64,000 nt of DNA from SFEL01 sp045603585 (GTDB lineage: Bacteria; Bacillota; Clostridia; Christensenellales; CAG-138). Positions 27,669-36,090 of this stretch are shown here, piece by piece. The notes below the pieces were generated by a model, which saw only the letters and a program-made list of their open reading frames with translations, ran no database searches and was not told where the DNA came from. The stretch is taken from contig JAZUMK010000002.1 of assembly GCA_045603585.1 (NCBI GenBank), positions 1-64,000 of the forward strand. Direction: 5' to 3'. The position numbers and the translations under genes are program-made. Positions within the stretch are counted from its first letter, which is position 1, and every line of letters starts with the position of its first letter.

Positions 27669-28961
27669 ATGAGCAGCATAATCAATGTACTTGCCAAAGA
27701 GCTTATGAGCGACAGCGCTGTAAAGCAGATTGCAAAGGCCTCCGGCGTAAAGGCGGATCAGGCAGAAAGCGTAATGGGCAATGCAATTCCTCTGCTTGTG
27801 CAGGCTATGGCCGACAATGCAGGCACTCAGGAAGGCGCAGAGTCCCTTTTCGGCGCTTTGGGTCAGCATGCAAGCTCCGAATCCGCAGCGGCTCAGCTGA
27901 AAAATGCAGACGCAGTGGACGGCGATAAGATCATCGGCAAGATACTGGGCAGCAACAAGCAGGGCGTTACCGATGCCCTTGCTCAGAAAGCAGGCATCTC
28001 CCGCGGCAATACTGCCTCCATTCTGTCTCTGATGGCTCCTGTGCTGCTTTCTCTTATAGGCAACCAGACCAACAATAACAATACCTCTTCCGGAGGACTG
28101 TCCTCTCTGCTGTCCCTGTTTACCGATGACGACGTGGGACAGAACGGTGCAGGCAACGGCTTTGGCTCCGGTATGGGCAATATCGGTACTGCTCTTCTTA
28201 TGAGCGCACTGCTTGGCGGTGGCAACAATAACTCCGGCAATCTGATGGGCGCTCTGCTTGGCGGCGGCAACAATAACAACTCCATGGGCAGCGGCCTTGG
28301 CGGCGCATTGCTCTCTTCCATGCTGGGCGGCAGCAATAACTCCATGGGCAGCGGCCTTGGCGGAGCTATGCTTTCTTCCATGCTTGGCGGCGGCAATAGC
28401 AGCAGCTACAATAATAACAACAGCAATAACTCCATGGGCAGCGGTCTGATGGGCGCGCTCCTTGGCGGCGGCAATTCCGGCAACTCCACAGGTCTTGACG
28501 GCGCATTGCTGGGCAATAACAACAATAACAATGACAGCAGCGCTGATCTGCTTGGTGCACTCCTCGGCGGCAATAACAACAATAACAACAACGCCAACAA
28601 CGGCGGCGACCTGCTGGGCGCACTGCTTGGCGGCAATAACAACAGCTATAACAATAACAACAGCGCCAATAACAGCGGCGACCTGCTTGGCGCACTGTTG
28701 GGCGGCAGCTCCAATAACAACAACAGCAGCGGCGGCCTGCTGGGTGCGCTTCTCAGCGATGATTCCGATGATAGCAGCAGCAACAGCAGCAGCGGCAATG
28801 GCGGAGGCCTTTTCGGCAATCTGCTGACATCACTGCTTGTTGATGATATGAGCGACATAGACAGAAGCAAAAAGCCTGCCGCAAAGAAGACCGCAGCAAA
28901 GAAGCCTGCTGCAAAGAAAACAGCAAAGAAGAGCACCCCGAAGAAAATCGTAAAGAAGTAA
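27669..28961 (+). CDS. DUF937 protein with Leu/Gly/Asn tandem repeats and a Lys/Ala/Pro tail
   Basis: The 430-residue product has three parts. Residues 1-130 are a DUF937-like domain (AKASGVKADQAESVMGNAIPLLVQAM; LSLMAPVLLSLIG). Residues about 160-385 are low-complexity repeats of the form LLGALLGG followed by runs of Asn and Ser, some copies with SMGSGLGG. The last 30 residues are a basic tail of PAAKK and TAKK units like histone H1 or bacterial H1-like proteins. No signal peptide is seen. The function is unknown; a DNA-binding or self-assembling role is inferred from the tail and repeats only. Confidence 0.85.
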   Translation: MSSIINVLAKELMSDSAVKQIAKASGVKADQAESVMGNAIPLLVQAMADNAGTQEGAESLFGALGQHASSESAAAQLKNADAVDGDKIIGKILGSNKQGVTDALAQKAGISRGNTASILSLMAPVLLSLIGNQTNNNNTSSGGLSSLLSLFTDDDVGQNGAGNGFGSGMGNIGTALLMSALLGGGNNNSGNLMGALLGGGNNNNSMGSGLGGALLSSMLGGSNNSMGSGLGGAMLSSMLGGGNSSSYNNNNSNNSMGSGLMGALLGGGNSGNSTGLDGALLGNNNNNNDSSADLLGALLGGNNNNNNNANNGGDLLGALLGGNNNSYNNNNSANNSGDLLGALLGGSSNNNNSSGGLLGALLSDDSDDSSSNSSSGNGGGLFGNLLTSLLVDDMSDIDRSKKPAAKKTAAKKPAAKKTAKKSTPKKIVKK

Positions 28962-28970
28962 TCAGGACTT

Positions 28971-29009
28971 TAGGCTGTCTGACCGGAGTTTATTCTGTCA
29001 GACAGCCTA
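28971..29009 (+). terminator. Long hairpin after the DUF937 gene
   Basis: TAGGCTGTCTGAC (28971-28983) and GTCAGACAGCCTA (28997-29009) form a perfect 13-bp stem with a 13-base loop. There is no T-run (TATATATG follows), so termination is likely but not certain. Confidence 0.6.
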
Positions 29010-29025
29010 TATATGCATCGCTTCA

Positions 29026-29054
29026 TTGAAATGAAACACAAGAAGTGGTATAAT
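29026..29054 (+). promoter_or_regulatory. Near-consensus sigma-A promoter
   Basis: TTGAAA (29026-29031) and TATAAT (29049-29054) are 17 bases apart with TGG before the -10. It lies 60 bases before the membrane protein gene. Confidence 0.8.
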
Positions 29055-29113
29055 AGTTTAACACAAGCTCTATATGTATTTAACATATATAAATTGAAGG
29101 GAGAAATTGGATA

Positions 29114-29956
29114 ATGGCAAAGAAGATTGAAAGGGAAGTAGTAAAGGCTTCCTCTGCCAAGAAGGAAACCAAAAAGGCCAAGGCCCCTACCAGAGCGGCA
29201 GAGGCTGAAGAGCGTGAAGTAGTGGAAGTTAAGGACGGCGGCGACAAGCAGACCCGTAAAAAGCGTGCCACCGGCAAGCGCCTGCTGGCCATCTTCTTCT
29301 GGCTGCTGGCTATTGCCGCAGAGGTGATCGTAATTCTCCGCCTTAACGGCTATCTGTACTGGCTGCCTCAGCTGGATATCAAGACCTTTATCATCGGCGG
29401 CCTTGTTATCGATATGCTGTTTGTTATCGTGGGCTCCCTGTTCTGGAAGAAGGCAAACCGCATCAATCCTCCTTCCGAAAAGAACAAGCTCTGGTTCTTC
29501 CTGTGCAGCCAGATGGGCCTTATCGTGGCTATCATTGCCTTCGTGCCCCTCATCGTTATCCTGCTCAAGGATAAGAGCCTTGATAAGAAGACCAAGAAGA
29601 TCGTATCTGTGATCGCTGCCATCGCTCTGCTCATCGCAGGCGCCGCATCCATCGATTACAACCCCGCTTCCGCAGAGGATCTGGCAGAGGCAAAGAGCGA
29701 AGCTGCCGAGCTGGGCTATGGCGACGTAGTATACTGGACTCAGTACGGCCGCAGCTATCACCTTGATCAGGACTGCCATACTCTGGCTCGCTCCAAGGTG
29801 CTTTATGAAGGTACCATGGATGAATCCTTCGAAGCAAAGCGCAACGACCCCTGCGATTACTGCGCAGACGGCGATGCTGTAAAGGCCTCTGCCGAAGCCG
29901 AAGGCGGCCTCATTGAGGAAGTTGTAGAGGAAGTAGTGGAAGAAGCAGCCGAATAA
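29114..29956 (+). CDS. Multi-pass membrane protein with C-terminal Cys/His module
   Basis: The 280-residue product has a Lys/Glu/Ala-rich cytosolic start (about 1-55), four hydrophobic helices (about 56-190), then a small module with YHLDQDCHTLARSKVLYEGT...NDPCDYC. That module has the spacing of small zinc-type or disulfide-linked domains found at the ends of other Firmicutes membrane proteins. The last 25 residues are acidic. I do not know its function. GGGAG precedes the ATG. Confidence 0.8.
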   Translation: MAKKIEREVVKASSAKKETKKAKAPTRAAEAEEREVVEVKDGGDKQTRKKRATGKRLLAIFFWLLAIAAEVIVILRLNGYLYWLPQLDIKTFIIGGLVIDMLFVIVGSLFWKKANRINPPSEKNKLWFFLCSQMGLIVAIIAFVPLIVILLKDKSLDKKTKKIVSVIAAIALLIAGAASIDYNPASAEDLAEAKSEAAELGYGDVVYWTQYGRSYHLDQDCHTLARSKVLYEGTMDESFEAKRNDPCDYCADGDAVKASAEAEGGLIEEVVEEVVEEAAE

Positions 29957-29973
29957 ACCAAGGCAAAACATTA

Positions 29974-29999
29974 AAGCGCCCCATACGGGGCGCCTTTTG
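29974..29999. terminator. Terminator between the membrane protein and GNAT genes
   Basis: GCGCCCC (29976-29982) and GGGGCGC (29987-29993) form a stem with an ATAC loop, followed by CTTTTG. Confidence 0.75.
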
Positions 30000-30010
30000 C
30001 ATGCTCGCGA

Positions 30011-30559
30011 TCACAGATATTTCACCATATATACTTCGGTTTTTACGCTGCCGTCCTTCAGGTGTGAGCCGCCTTCCAGCCGGCCCCACTGTTCAAAGCC
30101 AACGCTTTTATACAGGGCTGTGCCCTTGTGGTTATCTTCCAGGGCGGTAAGCTCGATTTGCGCATAACCCATATCTTTTGCGCACTGTATGCAGGCATCG
30201 GTCAGCAGCCTGCCCATTCCCAGCCCCCAGTATTCCTTCAGCACCGCTATGCCGAATATTGCTCTGTGGCGAAATTTTATCCTGCCGCTGTAAGGGGCAA
30301 TGGTGGCGTTTGCGGCGATGGTATCGCCCATGAATACGGATATCTGTACACTGTTTGGGCTGTGGAGGGTTTTGTCCAGCAGCTCTGCCTCAAATTCAGG
30401 GGTTTCTGTTATCTCTTCCGGATAGCGGCCGACACATTCCGTCTCTGCGGACATGGCTTTCATGTAGGTAATCATCTGCTCTGCGTGGGCGGAGGAGGGG
30501 CTTTGCATCAATGCGGTACGGCCGTCCTTGAGAGTAACGGTGCGTGCGGTGTAATTCAT
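30011..30559 (-). CDS. GNAT family N-acetyltransferase
   Basis: The 182-residue product is a GNAT acetyltransferase with the acetyl-CoA motif region FGIAVLKEYWGLGMGRLLTDACIQCAKDMGY and the following IELTALEDNHKGTALYKSVGFEQWGR block. These enzymes move an acetyl group from acetyl-CoA to an amine of a small molecule or protein; the substrate cannot be told from sequence. It precedes the ComEC-like hydrolase gene, same strand, 9 bases away (stop at 30569 upstream). Confidence 0.9.
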   Translation of the reverse strand: MNYTARTVTLKDGRTALMQSPSSAHAEQMITYMKAMSAETECVGRYPEEITETPEFEAELLDKTLHSPNSVQISVFMGDTIAANATIAPYSGRIKFRHRAIFGIAVLKEYWGLGMGRLLTDACIQCAKDMGYAQIELTALEDNHKGTALYKSVGFEQWGRLEGGSHLKDGSVKTEVYMVKYL

Positions 30560-30568
30560 GACGTTCTC

Positions 30569-31642
30569 CTATTTGCTGAATAAACTTTTTATGCTTTGGC
30601 CTATATTTGCAAGGAAACCGGAGGAGGCTTTCTGCAATACGGATATGGCGGTGTTTTCCCCGTCCATGGATACGTGAATAGTGCCCAGCTCATCTGTGCG
30701 GAATACTTCAATGCCGCTGTTTGCAAGCTTGTTCAGGGTGCTTTGATGGGGGTGACCGTAGTCGTTGTTTCGGCCTGTGGATATCACCGCGTACTCGGGG
30801 GAGGCGGCGGAAAGAAAAGCGTCGGACAATGAAGAAAGTGAGCCGTGGTGGGGTACTTTCAGCACAGTGCAGCGGAATTTATCCGGGGTGTTTCTTGCGA
30901 GGGCGGTGTATTCTGCGGAATAAACGCCATCGCCTTCGGCATCTCCGGTGAACAGCATGGAGGTGCTGCCGTAGGAAACCCTGAGTATTGCGCTGTAATT
31001 GTTTATGCCGTCATAAGCCACATCTTCATAGGGCGAAAGCACCTCTATGGTGACATCCTCATCCCATTCTATGGAAGGTGTGCGCTCTGCGGAAAGGTAA
31101 TTTACCCTGAGGGAAGCGGCATTAAGCGCAGAGGCCATATCGCTGAAGGCCGCGGATGGATTGGAAACATCCGGCATGTAGAAGGCTTCCACGTCAAAGG
31201 AGCGTAGTATGCCGGGCATGCCGCCGATATGGTCGCTGTGGGGATGGGTGGCGATAACCGCGTCCAGCTTCTTTATGCCCAGGCTTTTTAATACCGAGCG
31301 CACCGAGAACATGGCGGTGCTTTCGCCTGAGTCGATAAGCATTGTCTTTCCGTTTGGGGATATCAGCAGCATGCTGTCGCCCTGCCCCACGTCTATGACG
31401 TATACGTCCAGAGAAGGGGCGGCTTCAGCAGGTGCCGGGGTGGACGAAGGCCCGGCGGAGGGGGAAACAGAGGGCGTGATTTGGGGGAAGCCCGGCAGCT
31501 GAATATCCTGAAAGGGATTTTTTGACATGGCAAAAACCACCGACAGTATAAATACCGCGATGATGATTGCAACAAGAACCTTTCTGAAGAAGGAACCGCG
31601 CTGCTTTTTTCTTTTGCTTTCGGATCTGGCTACCCTTGCCAT
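30569..31642 (-). CDS. ComEC/Rec2-like MBL-fold hydrolase, membrane-anchored
   Basis: The 357-residue product has an N-terminal basic stretch and one transmembrane helix (about 22-42), a Pro/Ser/Ala-rich linker, and a metallo-beta-lactamase domain with metal ligands in ATHPHSDHIGG, FTGDAEGDG and KVPHHGS. It resembles the free-standing MBL domain of the competence protein ComEC, which degrades one DNA strand during uptake; whether this protein is a nuclease is not shown. No channel domain is fused. The active site therefore lies outside the membrane. Confidence 0.88.
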   Translation of the reverse strand: MARVARSESKRKKQRGSFFRKVLVAIIIAVFILSVVFAMSKNPFQDIQLPGFPQITPSVSPSAGPSSTPAPAEAAPSLDVYVIDVGQGDSMLLISPNGKTMLIDSGESTAMFSVRSVLKSLGIKKLDAVIATHPHSDHIGGMPGILRSFDVEAFYMPDVSNPSAAFSDMASALNAASLRVNYLSAERTPSIEWDEDVTIEVLSPYEDVAYDGINNYSAILRVSYGSTSMLFTGDAEGDGVYSAEYTALARNTPDKFRCTVLKVPHHGSLSSLSDAFLSAASPEYAVISTGRNNDYGHPHQSTLNKLANSGIEVFRTDELGTIHVSMDGENTAISVLQKASSGFLANIGQSIKSLFSK

Positions 31643-31705
31643 GCTGTCCTCCTGAAATAATGCGCCATATGCATTATATCATATTATATATCACTTGAAT
31701 AAGCA

Positions 31706-31734
31706 TTGACATATTACGCTGAGTCGGATAGAAT
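31706..31734 (+). promoter_or_regulatory. Sigma-A promoter of the acyl carrier protein gene
   Basis: TTGACA (31706-31711) and TAGAAT (31729-31734) are 17 bases apart, 66 bases before the start codon. Confidence 0.75.
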
Positions 31735-31800
31735 GTCATGGTATTTTTTATCAATATTTGCAGTATGATAGAGTATGCTGCAAAGCGGAGGACTTATATT

Positions 31801-32022
31801 ATGCATAATTTCGAACGCATCTGCGAGATAATGAACGAGGTCGCAGGCGTAGCCCGAGAGCAGGTCACCCCTGAATCCACCGTAGATCAGCTGAATCTGG
31901 ATTCTCTGGATGTTACCGAGCTTATCCTCAGCATCGAGGACGAATTCGGCATTCTGGTAGAAGACGATTCCGAGATCAAGTGCGTAAATGATCTGCTGGT
32001 AAGGCTGGACAAAATCGCTTAA
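31801..32022 (+). CDS. Acyl carrier protein
   Basis: The 73-residue product is an acyl carrier protein: NLDSLDVTELILSIEDEFGI holds the phosphopantetheine attachment serine (Ser35) at the start of helix II. The start is ATG 31801, with GGAGG 12 bases upstream. ACPs carry growing acyl chains in fatty acid or polyketide synthesis. The other fatty-acid genes are absent and the neighbouring FabG-like reductase faces it, so its pathway is uncertain (primary ACP or a dedicated one). Confidence 0.9.
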   Translation: MHNFERICEIMNEVAGVAREQVTPESTVDQLNLDSLDVTELILSIEDEFGILVEDDSEIKCVNDLLVRLDKIA

Positions 32023-32036
32023 TCATCAATTCAAAT

Positions 32037-32076
32037 TAAAAAAACATTCCCGAAGTATTTCGGGAATGTTTTTTAT
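32037..32076. terminator. Bidirectional terminator between acp and fabG-like gene
   Basis: AACATTCCCGAA (32043-32054) and TTCGGGAATGTT (32059-32070) form a perfect 12-bp stem with a GTAT loop, preceded by an A-run and followed by a T-run. Confidence 0.92.
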
Positions 32077-32085
32077 ATTCGCAGT

Positions 32086-32817
32086 TTATATTATCAATCC
32101 GCCGTTTACGCCCAGCACAGCCCCGGTTATAAATGAGGCTTTTTCCGAGGCGAGGAAAAGTATGGTTTCCGCCACTTCTTCGGGAGTGCCTATGCGGCAA
32201 AGGGGAGTTTCGCCGCAGAGGGCGGTAATATCCTCTGTGGTAAGGTTTTTGTTCATTTCGGTATCTATCACTCCGGGGGCAATGCAGTTTACCCGGATAT
32301 TTGAGGGGCCCATTTCCTTTGCAAGGGCCTTTGTAAGGCCTATGAGGGCCGCCTTGGATGCGGAGTATGCCACTTCGCAGCTGCCGCCGGTTACTCCCCA
32401 TATGGAGGAGACGTTTATGATGGAACCGCTTTTTCTGCTTATCATGCCATTTAATACGGCATGGCAGCAGTTGTATGCTCCATCTGTATTTATGGCGAAT
32501 GTACGCCGCCAATCCGCGGGGGTGGTGTCGGTAAAGAGCATATCGCAGGATACTCCGGCGTTGTTTACAAGGGCATCAATGCGGCCAAAGGCGTTTTCCG
32601 TTTGTTTTACCATGGCAGCGCAGGCAGCGTAGTCCGATACGTCGCATTTTACGGCTATGGCAGTGCCGCCTATTGCCTTTATTTCCTCCACAAGGGACAG
32701 GGCTTCCGCTTGGGAATTATTATAATTTGCGGCTACCCACCAGCCTTCTTTTGCAAAGGCAAGGGCTGCGGCGCGGCCGATACCGCGGGAAGCGCCGGTT
32801 ATCAGTACGGATGGCAT
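32086..32817 (-). CDS. FabG-like short-chain dehydrogenase/reductase
   Basis: The 243-residue product is an SDR enzyme, with TGASRGIG (7-14), NNAG, catalytic Ser138, Tyr151 and Lys155 (YSASK) and a PGVIDTEM loop. It most resembles 3-oxoacyl-ACP reductase, which reduces beta-ketoacyl-ACP with NADPH. The ACP gene converges on it, which agrees with a fatty-acyl role, but many SDRs look like FabG, so the specific substrate is an inference. Confidence 0.88.
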   Translation of the reverse strand: MPSVLITGASRGIGRAAALAFAKEGWWVAANYNNSQAEALSLVEEIKAIGGTAIAVKCDVSDYAACAAMVKQTENAFGRIDALVNNAGVSCDMLFTDTTPADWRRTFAINTDGAYNCCHAVLNGMISRKSGSIINVSSIWGVTGGSCEVAYSASKAALIGLTKALAKEMGPSNIRVNCIAPGVIDTEMNKNLTTEDITALCGETPLCRIGTPEEVAETILFLASEKASFITGAVLGVNGGLII

Positions 32818-32886
32818 AAAGCTACCTCCAAAGATGTTTCATGGGATTACATTATCATATTTTTGCGCTTTGTGCCACGGTATACG

Positions 32887-32915
32887 TTGATTATCGGTAA
32901 AAGGGGTATTAAAAT
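32887..32915 (+). promoter_or_regulatory. Promoter of the amidohydrolase gene
   Basis: TTGATT (32887-32892) and TAAAAT (32910-32915) are 17 bases apart, 22 bases before the start codon. Confidence 0.6.
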
Positions 32916-32937
32916 CATAATCAGGAAGGTGAAAAAT

Positions 32938-34515
32938 ATGTTTGATATACTTATAAAAAACGGAACTGTATACGACGGCAAAAGTGCCCCGTTTATGGGC
33001 GATGTGGCTGTTTCAGACGGCAGGATAGCCGCTGTGGGGAAAATAGACGCAGAGGCGGCAACCGTTATAAATGCAGAGGGCATGTGCGTTGCCCCGGGAT
33101 TTATCGATATACACCGCCATGCGGATATGGCGGTATTCCGCAAGGGCTTTGGCGAAGGCGAACTGATGCAGGGCCTTACCACCATAGTAAACGGCAACTG
33201 CGGCATGGGCCCTGCTCCTGTCGGAGAGGATGAAGGGCTAAAGGGCTATCTTAAGCCGGTATTGGGCCGTATAGAGGATAAGGTGGATACATCCTGCACC
33301 GCAGGATATATGGCGAGCCTTGAAAATACAAAGCTGCCGCTGAATGTTGGCATGCTGACAGGCTGCGGCACTATCTGGGCGGGAATACTGGGCTATGGCG
33401 GCAGGCATCCGGACGGAGGGGATTTCGACAGTTTCCATTCGCTGCTTGAGCGGGAGCTTGGGGCGGGCACCCTTGGGGTATCCCTTGGCCTTGGCTATGC
33501 TCCGGAGTGCTTCCTGACCACCGAAGAACTGATACGGGGTCTTGCGCCGCTGAAAAATACGGATATACCAATAGCTTTTCATATGCGGCAGGAGGGTGAC
33601 GGCGTGTGCCGCTCCGTTGAAGAGGTAATTGCCATAGGCAGGGCGCTGAATGCCCCTGTGCATATCAGCCACCTTAAGGCCATGGGAAAGCGAAACTGGA
33701 ACAAGCGGATACCCGAGGCGCTGGAATTGATACAAAATGCCGCAAATGAGGGCGTGGATATAACATTTGATGCATATCCATATACTGCAGGCTCCACCCA
33801 GCTGATGCATGTGCTGCCCCCTGATTTTATCGAAGGGGGAACCGTGAAGGTGATCGAGCGGCTGAAGGATGCCGCCCTCAGAAACCGGCTGGGCGAGCGC
33901 ATAGCCAAGGGCCGTGATTTTGACAACATCGCCGGCATGGTGGGCTGGGAGAATATCGTTATCGCCGTGGTAAATACCGAGGCAAATAAGCAATACGAAG
34001 GCAGGAGCATTGCGGAGGCAGCAGAGCTGCGCGGAGAAACTCCTCTGGATTGTCTGTGCAATATACTTATAGAGGAAAACTGCGCTGTAACCATGATAGA
34101 CTTCATTACCTGTGATGATGACATTGCCCGCATATACGGGACAGAGGGAGCAAGCGTCATATCCGATGCCATATATCCCGTGGGCGGAAGACCCCATCCA
34201 AGGCTTTACGGAAGCTTCCCGAGGATAATTCAGCGCTATGTTATGGAGCGGGGGGATATTGCCCTGCAAAGGGCGATAGAGATCATGACATCAGCCCCTG
34301 CCCGGGCATTGAGGCTGAAGGGCAAGGGAAGCATTGCCGTTGGCATGGATGCGGATATCAATATATTTGACCCTGCAAAGATAATGGAAACGGGCAGCTA
34401 TGACGACCCCTGCCAATATGCCGCCGGAATGGAATATGTTTTGCTGGGGGGCAGGGTAAAGGTGCATGAAAAAAAGATAATTCAGGATGTAAACGGGGCG
34501 GTAATACGCCGCTGA
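32938..34515 (+). CDS. N-acyl-D-amino-acid deacylase family amidohydrolase
   Basis: The 525-residue product belongs to the D-aminoacylase branch of the metal-dependent amidohydrolases: FDILIKNGTVYDG at the start, the metal-binding HRHADM, NCGMGPAPV, HMRQEGDGV, HISHLKAMGKRNW and a C-terminal GRVKVHEKK strand. These enzymes cleave N-acyl-D-amino acids or related amide or ureido bonds. ATG 32938 follows AGGAAGG. It lies 180 bases upstream of ygeY-ygeW in the same direction and may belong to the same catabolic setting; the substrate is not known. Confidence 0.9.
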   Translation: MFDILIKNGTVYDGKSAPFMGDVAVSDGRIAAVGKIDAEAATVINAEGMCVAPGFIDIHRHADMAVFRKGFGEGELMQGLTTIVNGNCGMGPAPVGEDEGLKGYLKPVLGRIEDKVDTSCTAGYMASLENTKLPLNVGMLTGCGTIWAGILGYGGRHPDGGDFDSFHSLLERELGAGTLGVSLGLGYAPECFLTTEELIRGLAPLKNTDIPIAFHMRQEGDGVCRSVEEVIAIGRALNAPVHISHLKAMGKRNWNKRIPEALELIQNAANEGVDITFDAYPYTAGSTQLMHVLPPDFIEGGTVKVIERLKDAALRNRLGERIAKGRDFDNIAGMVGWENIVIAVVNTEANKQYEGRSIAEAAELRGETPLDCLCNILIEENCAVTMIDFITCDDDIARIYGTEGASVISDAIYPVGGRPHPRLYGSFPRIIQRYVMERGDIALQRAIEIMTSAPARALRLKGKGSIAVGMDADINIFDPAKIMETGSYDDPCQYAAGMEYVLLGGRVKVHEKKIIQDVNGAVIRR

Positions 34516-34532
34516 AGCACTGAAAAACGCCT

Positions 34533-34570
34533 CAAAATAAAAATTTTGCGAAAAACTAAAAAATTTTTAG
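34533..34570 (+). promoter_or_regulatory. Two AT-rich inverted repeats upstream of the ygeY promoter
   Basis: CAAAAT-AAAA-ATTTTG (34533-34548) and CTAAAAA-A-TTTTTAG (34556-34570) are two perfect inverted repeats placed eight bases upstream of the -35 box at 34579. They may be operators or an activator site, or a weak terminator of the gene before. Confidence 0.45.
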
Positions 34571-34578
34571 GTTAGTCA

Positions 34579-34607
34579 TTGAAAATGCGGCGCGGCTGAT
34601 ATATAAT
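34579..34607 (+). promoter_or_regulatory. Sigma-A-type promoter of ygeY-ygeW
   Basis: TTGAAA (34579-34584) and TATAAT (34602-34607) are exactly 17 bases apart. The leader to the start codon is about 80 bases. Confidence 0.8.
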
Positions 34608-34695
34608 TGACAATAAGAAAAGGGCACACAGCCCAACAGACATTCAATTCCGCATTTTCATCAATTCAATTCTTAAAAACAGAAAGGAATAAACA

Positions 34696-36066
34696 ATGGA
34701 CTACGAAGGCATCAAAAAAGCGGCACAGGCTTATATCCCCGACATGACCAAGTTCCTCAGGGACCTTATCGCCATTCCCAGCGAGAGCTGCGATGAAGAG
34801 GGCGTTGTTAGGCGCACCATCGAGGAGATGAACAAGCTGGGCTTTGACAAGGCCGAGATCGATCCCCTGGGCAATGCACTGGGCTGGATGGGCGACGGCG
34901 AAAAGATCATTGCCTTCGACGGACATATCGATACCGTAGGCATCGGCAACATCAACAACTGGGAGCATGACCCCTATGAGGGGTATGAGACTGACGAGAT
35001 CATCTATGGCCGCGGCGCTTCCGATCAGGAAGGCGGCGTAGTATCCGCAGTTTACGGTGCCAAGATAATGAAGGATCTGGGCCTCATTCCCGAGGGATAC
35101 AAGATTCTGGTAGTTGCTTCCGTACAGGAAGAGGACTGCGACGGTATGTGCTGGCAGTACATCTACAACGAGGATAAGATCGTTCCCGAGTTTGTAGTAT
35201 CCACCGAGCCCACCGACGGCGGTATCTATCGCGGTCATCGCGGTCGTATGGAAATCCGCGTAGACGTAAAGGGCGTATCCTGCCACGGTTCCGCTCCCGA
35301 GCGCGGCGATAACGCTATCTACAAGATGGCTGACATCCTTCAGGAAGTACGCGCCCTCAACGAAAACGATGCCGAGGAAGGCACCGAGATCAAGGGTCTG
35401 GTAAAGATGCTGGATGCCAAGTACAATCCCGATCATTGGGAAGATGCACGCTTCCTGGGCCGCGGCACCATCGCCGCTTCTCAGATATTCTATACTTCTC
35501 CTTCCCGCTGTGCCGTTGCAGACTCCTGCGCAGTATCCCTTGACCGTCGTATGACCGCCGGTGAAACCTGGGATTCCTGCCTTGAAGAAATCCGCAACCT
35601 GCCTGCCTGCAAGAAGTATGGCGACGACGTAAAGGTTTCCATGTACATGTATGACCGCCCCGCATGGACCGGCCTGGTATACGAGACTGAGTGCTATTTC
35701 CCCACCTGGATCAACAAGGAAAATGCCGCCCACGTACAGGCTCTCTACGATGCCCATAAGGCTCTCTTCGGCGAAGAGCGCATCGGCGTACCCTCTTCCA
35801 TGGATAAGCGTCATCGTCCCCTGATCGACAAGTGGACCTTCTCCACCAACGGCGTTTCCATTCAGGGCCGTTACGGTATCCCCTGCGTAGGCTTCGGCCC
35901 CGGCGCAGAGAGCCAGGCTCATGCCCCCAATGAGATCATCTGGAAGCAGGACCTTGCCACCTGCGCAGCCCTGTATGCCCTTGTTCCCTCCATGTACAAG
36001 GCAGAGAACAAGACCGATGATGTATGCCAGTTCCGCGCCGGCAAGACCAACAACGACATCCGTTAA
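34696..36066 (+). CDS. ygeY: YgeY family M20 metallopeptidase-like hydrolase
   Basis: The 456-residue product is an M20-type dinuclear metal hydrolase: FDGHIDTVG, GRGASDQEGG, ASVQEEDCDG, a dimerisation domain with GHRGRMEIRVDVKG, and late GFGPG. It matches the YgeY group linked to selenium and, in published work on gut anaerobes, to breakdown of uric acid and related purines together with YgeW and YgeX. Codon use is that of a highly expressed gene. ATG 34696 has an AGAAAGGA site. The ygeW gene starts 25 bases after it. Confidence 0.9.
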   Translation: MDYEGIKKAAQAYIPDMTKFLRDLIAIPSESCDEEGVVRRTIEEMNKLGFDKAEIDPLGNALGWMGDGEKIIAFDGHIDTVGIGNINNWEHDPYEGYETDEIIYGRGASDQEGGVVSAVYGAKIMKDLGLIPEGYKILVVASVQEEDCDGMCWQYIYNEDKIVPEFVVSTEPTDGGIYRGHRGRMEIRVDVKGVSCHGSAPERGDNAIYKMADILQEVRALNENDAEEGTEIKGLVKMLDAKYNPDHWEDARFLGRGTIAASQIFYTSPSRCAVADSCAVSLDRRMTAGETWDSCLEEIRNLPACKKYGDDVKVSMYMYDRPAWTGLVYETECYFPTWINKENAAHVQALYDAHKALFGEERIGVPSSMDKRHRPLIDKWTFSTNGVSIQGRYGIPCVGFGPGAESQAHAPNEIIWKQDLATCAALYALVPSMYKAENKTDDVCQFRAGKTNNDIR

Positions 36067-36090
36067 TTTAAAAATATTTGGAGGAATACT

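Noticed and set aside
28200..28760. Regular repeats that could suggest a CRISPR array
   Set aside because: The repeats lie in one open frame, encode Leu/Gly/Asn repeats in the DUF937 protein, vary in length and have no constant repeat-spacer pattern or cas genes.
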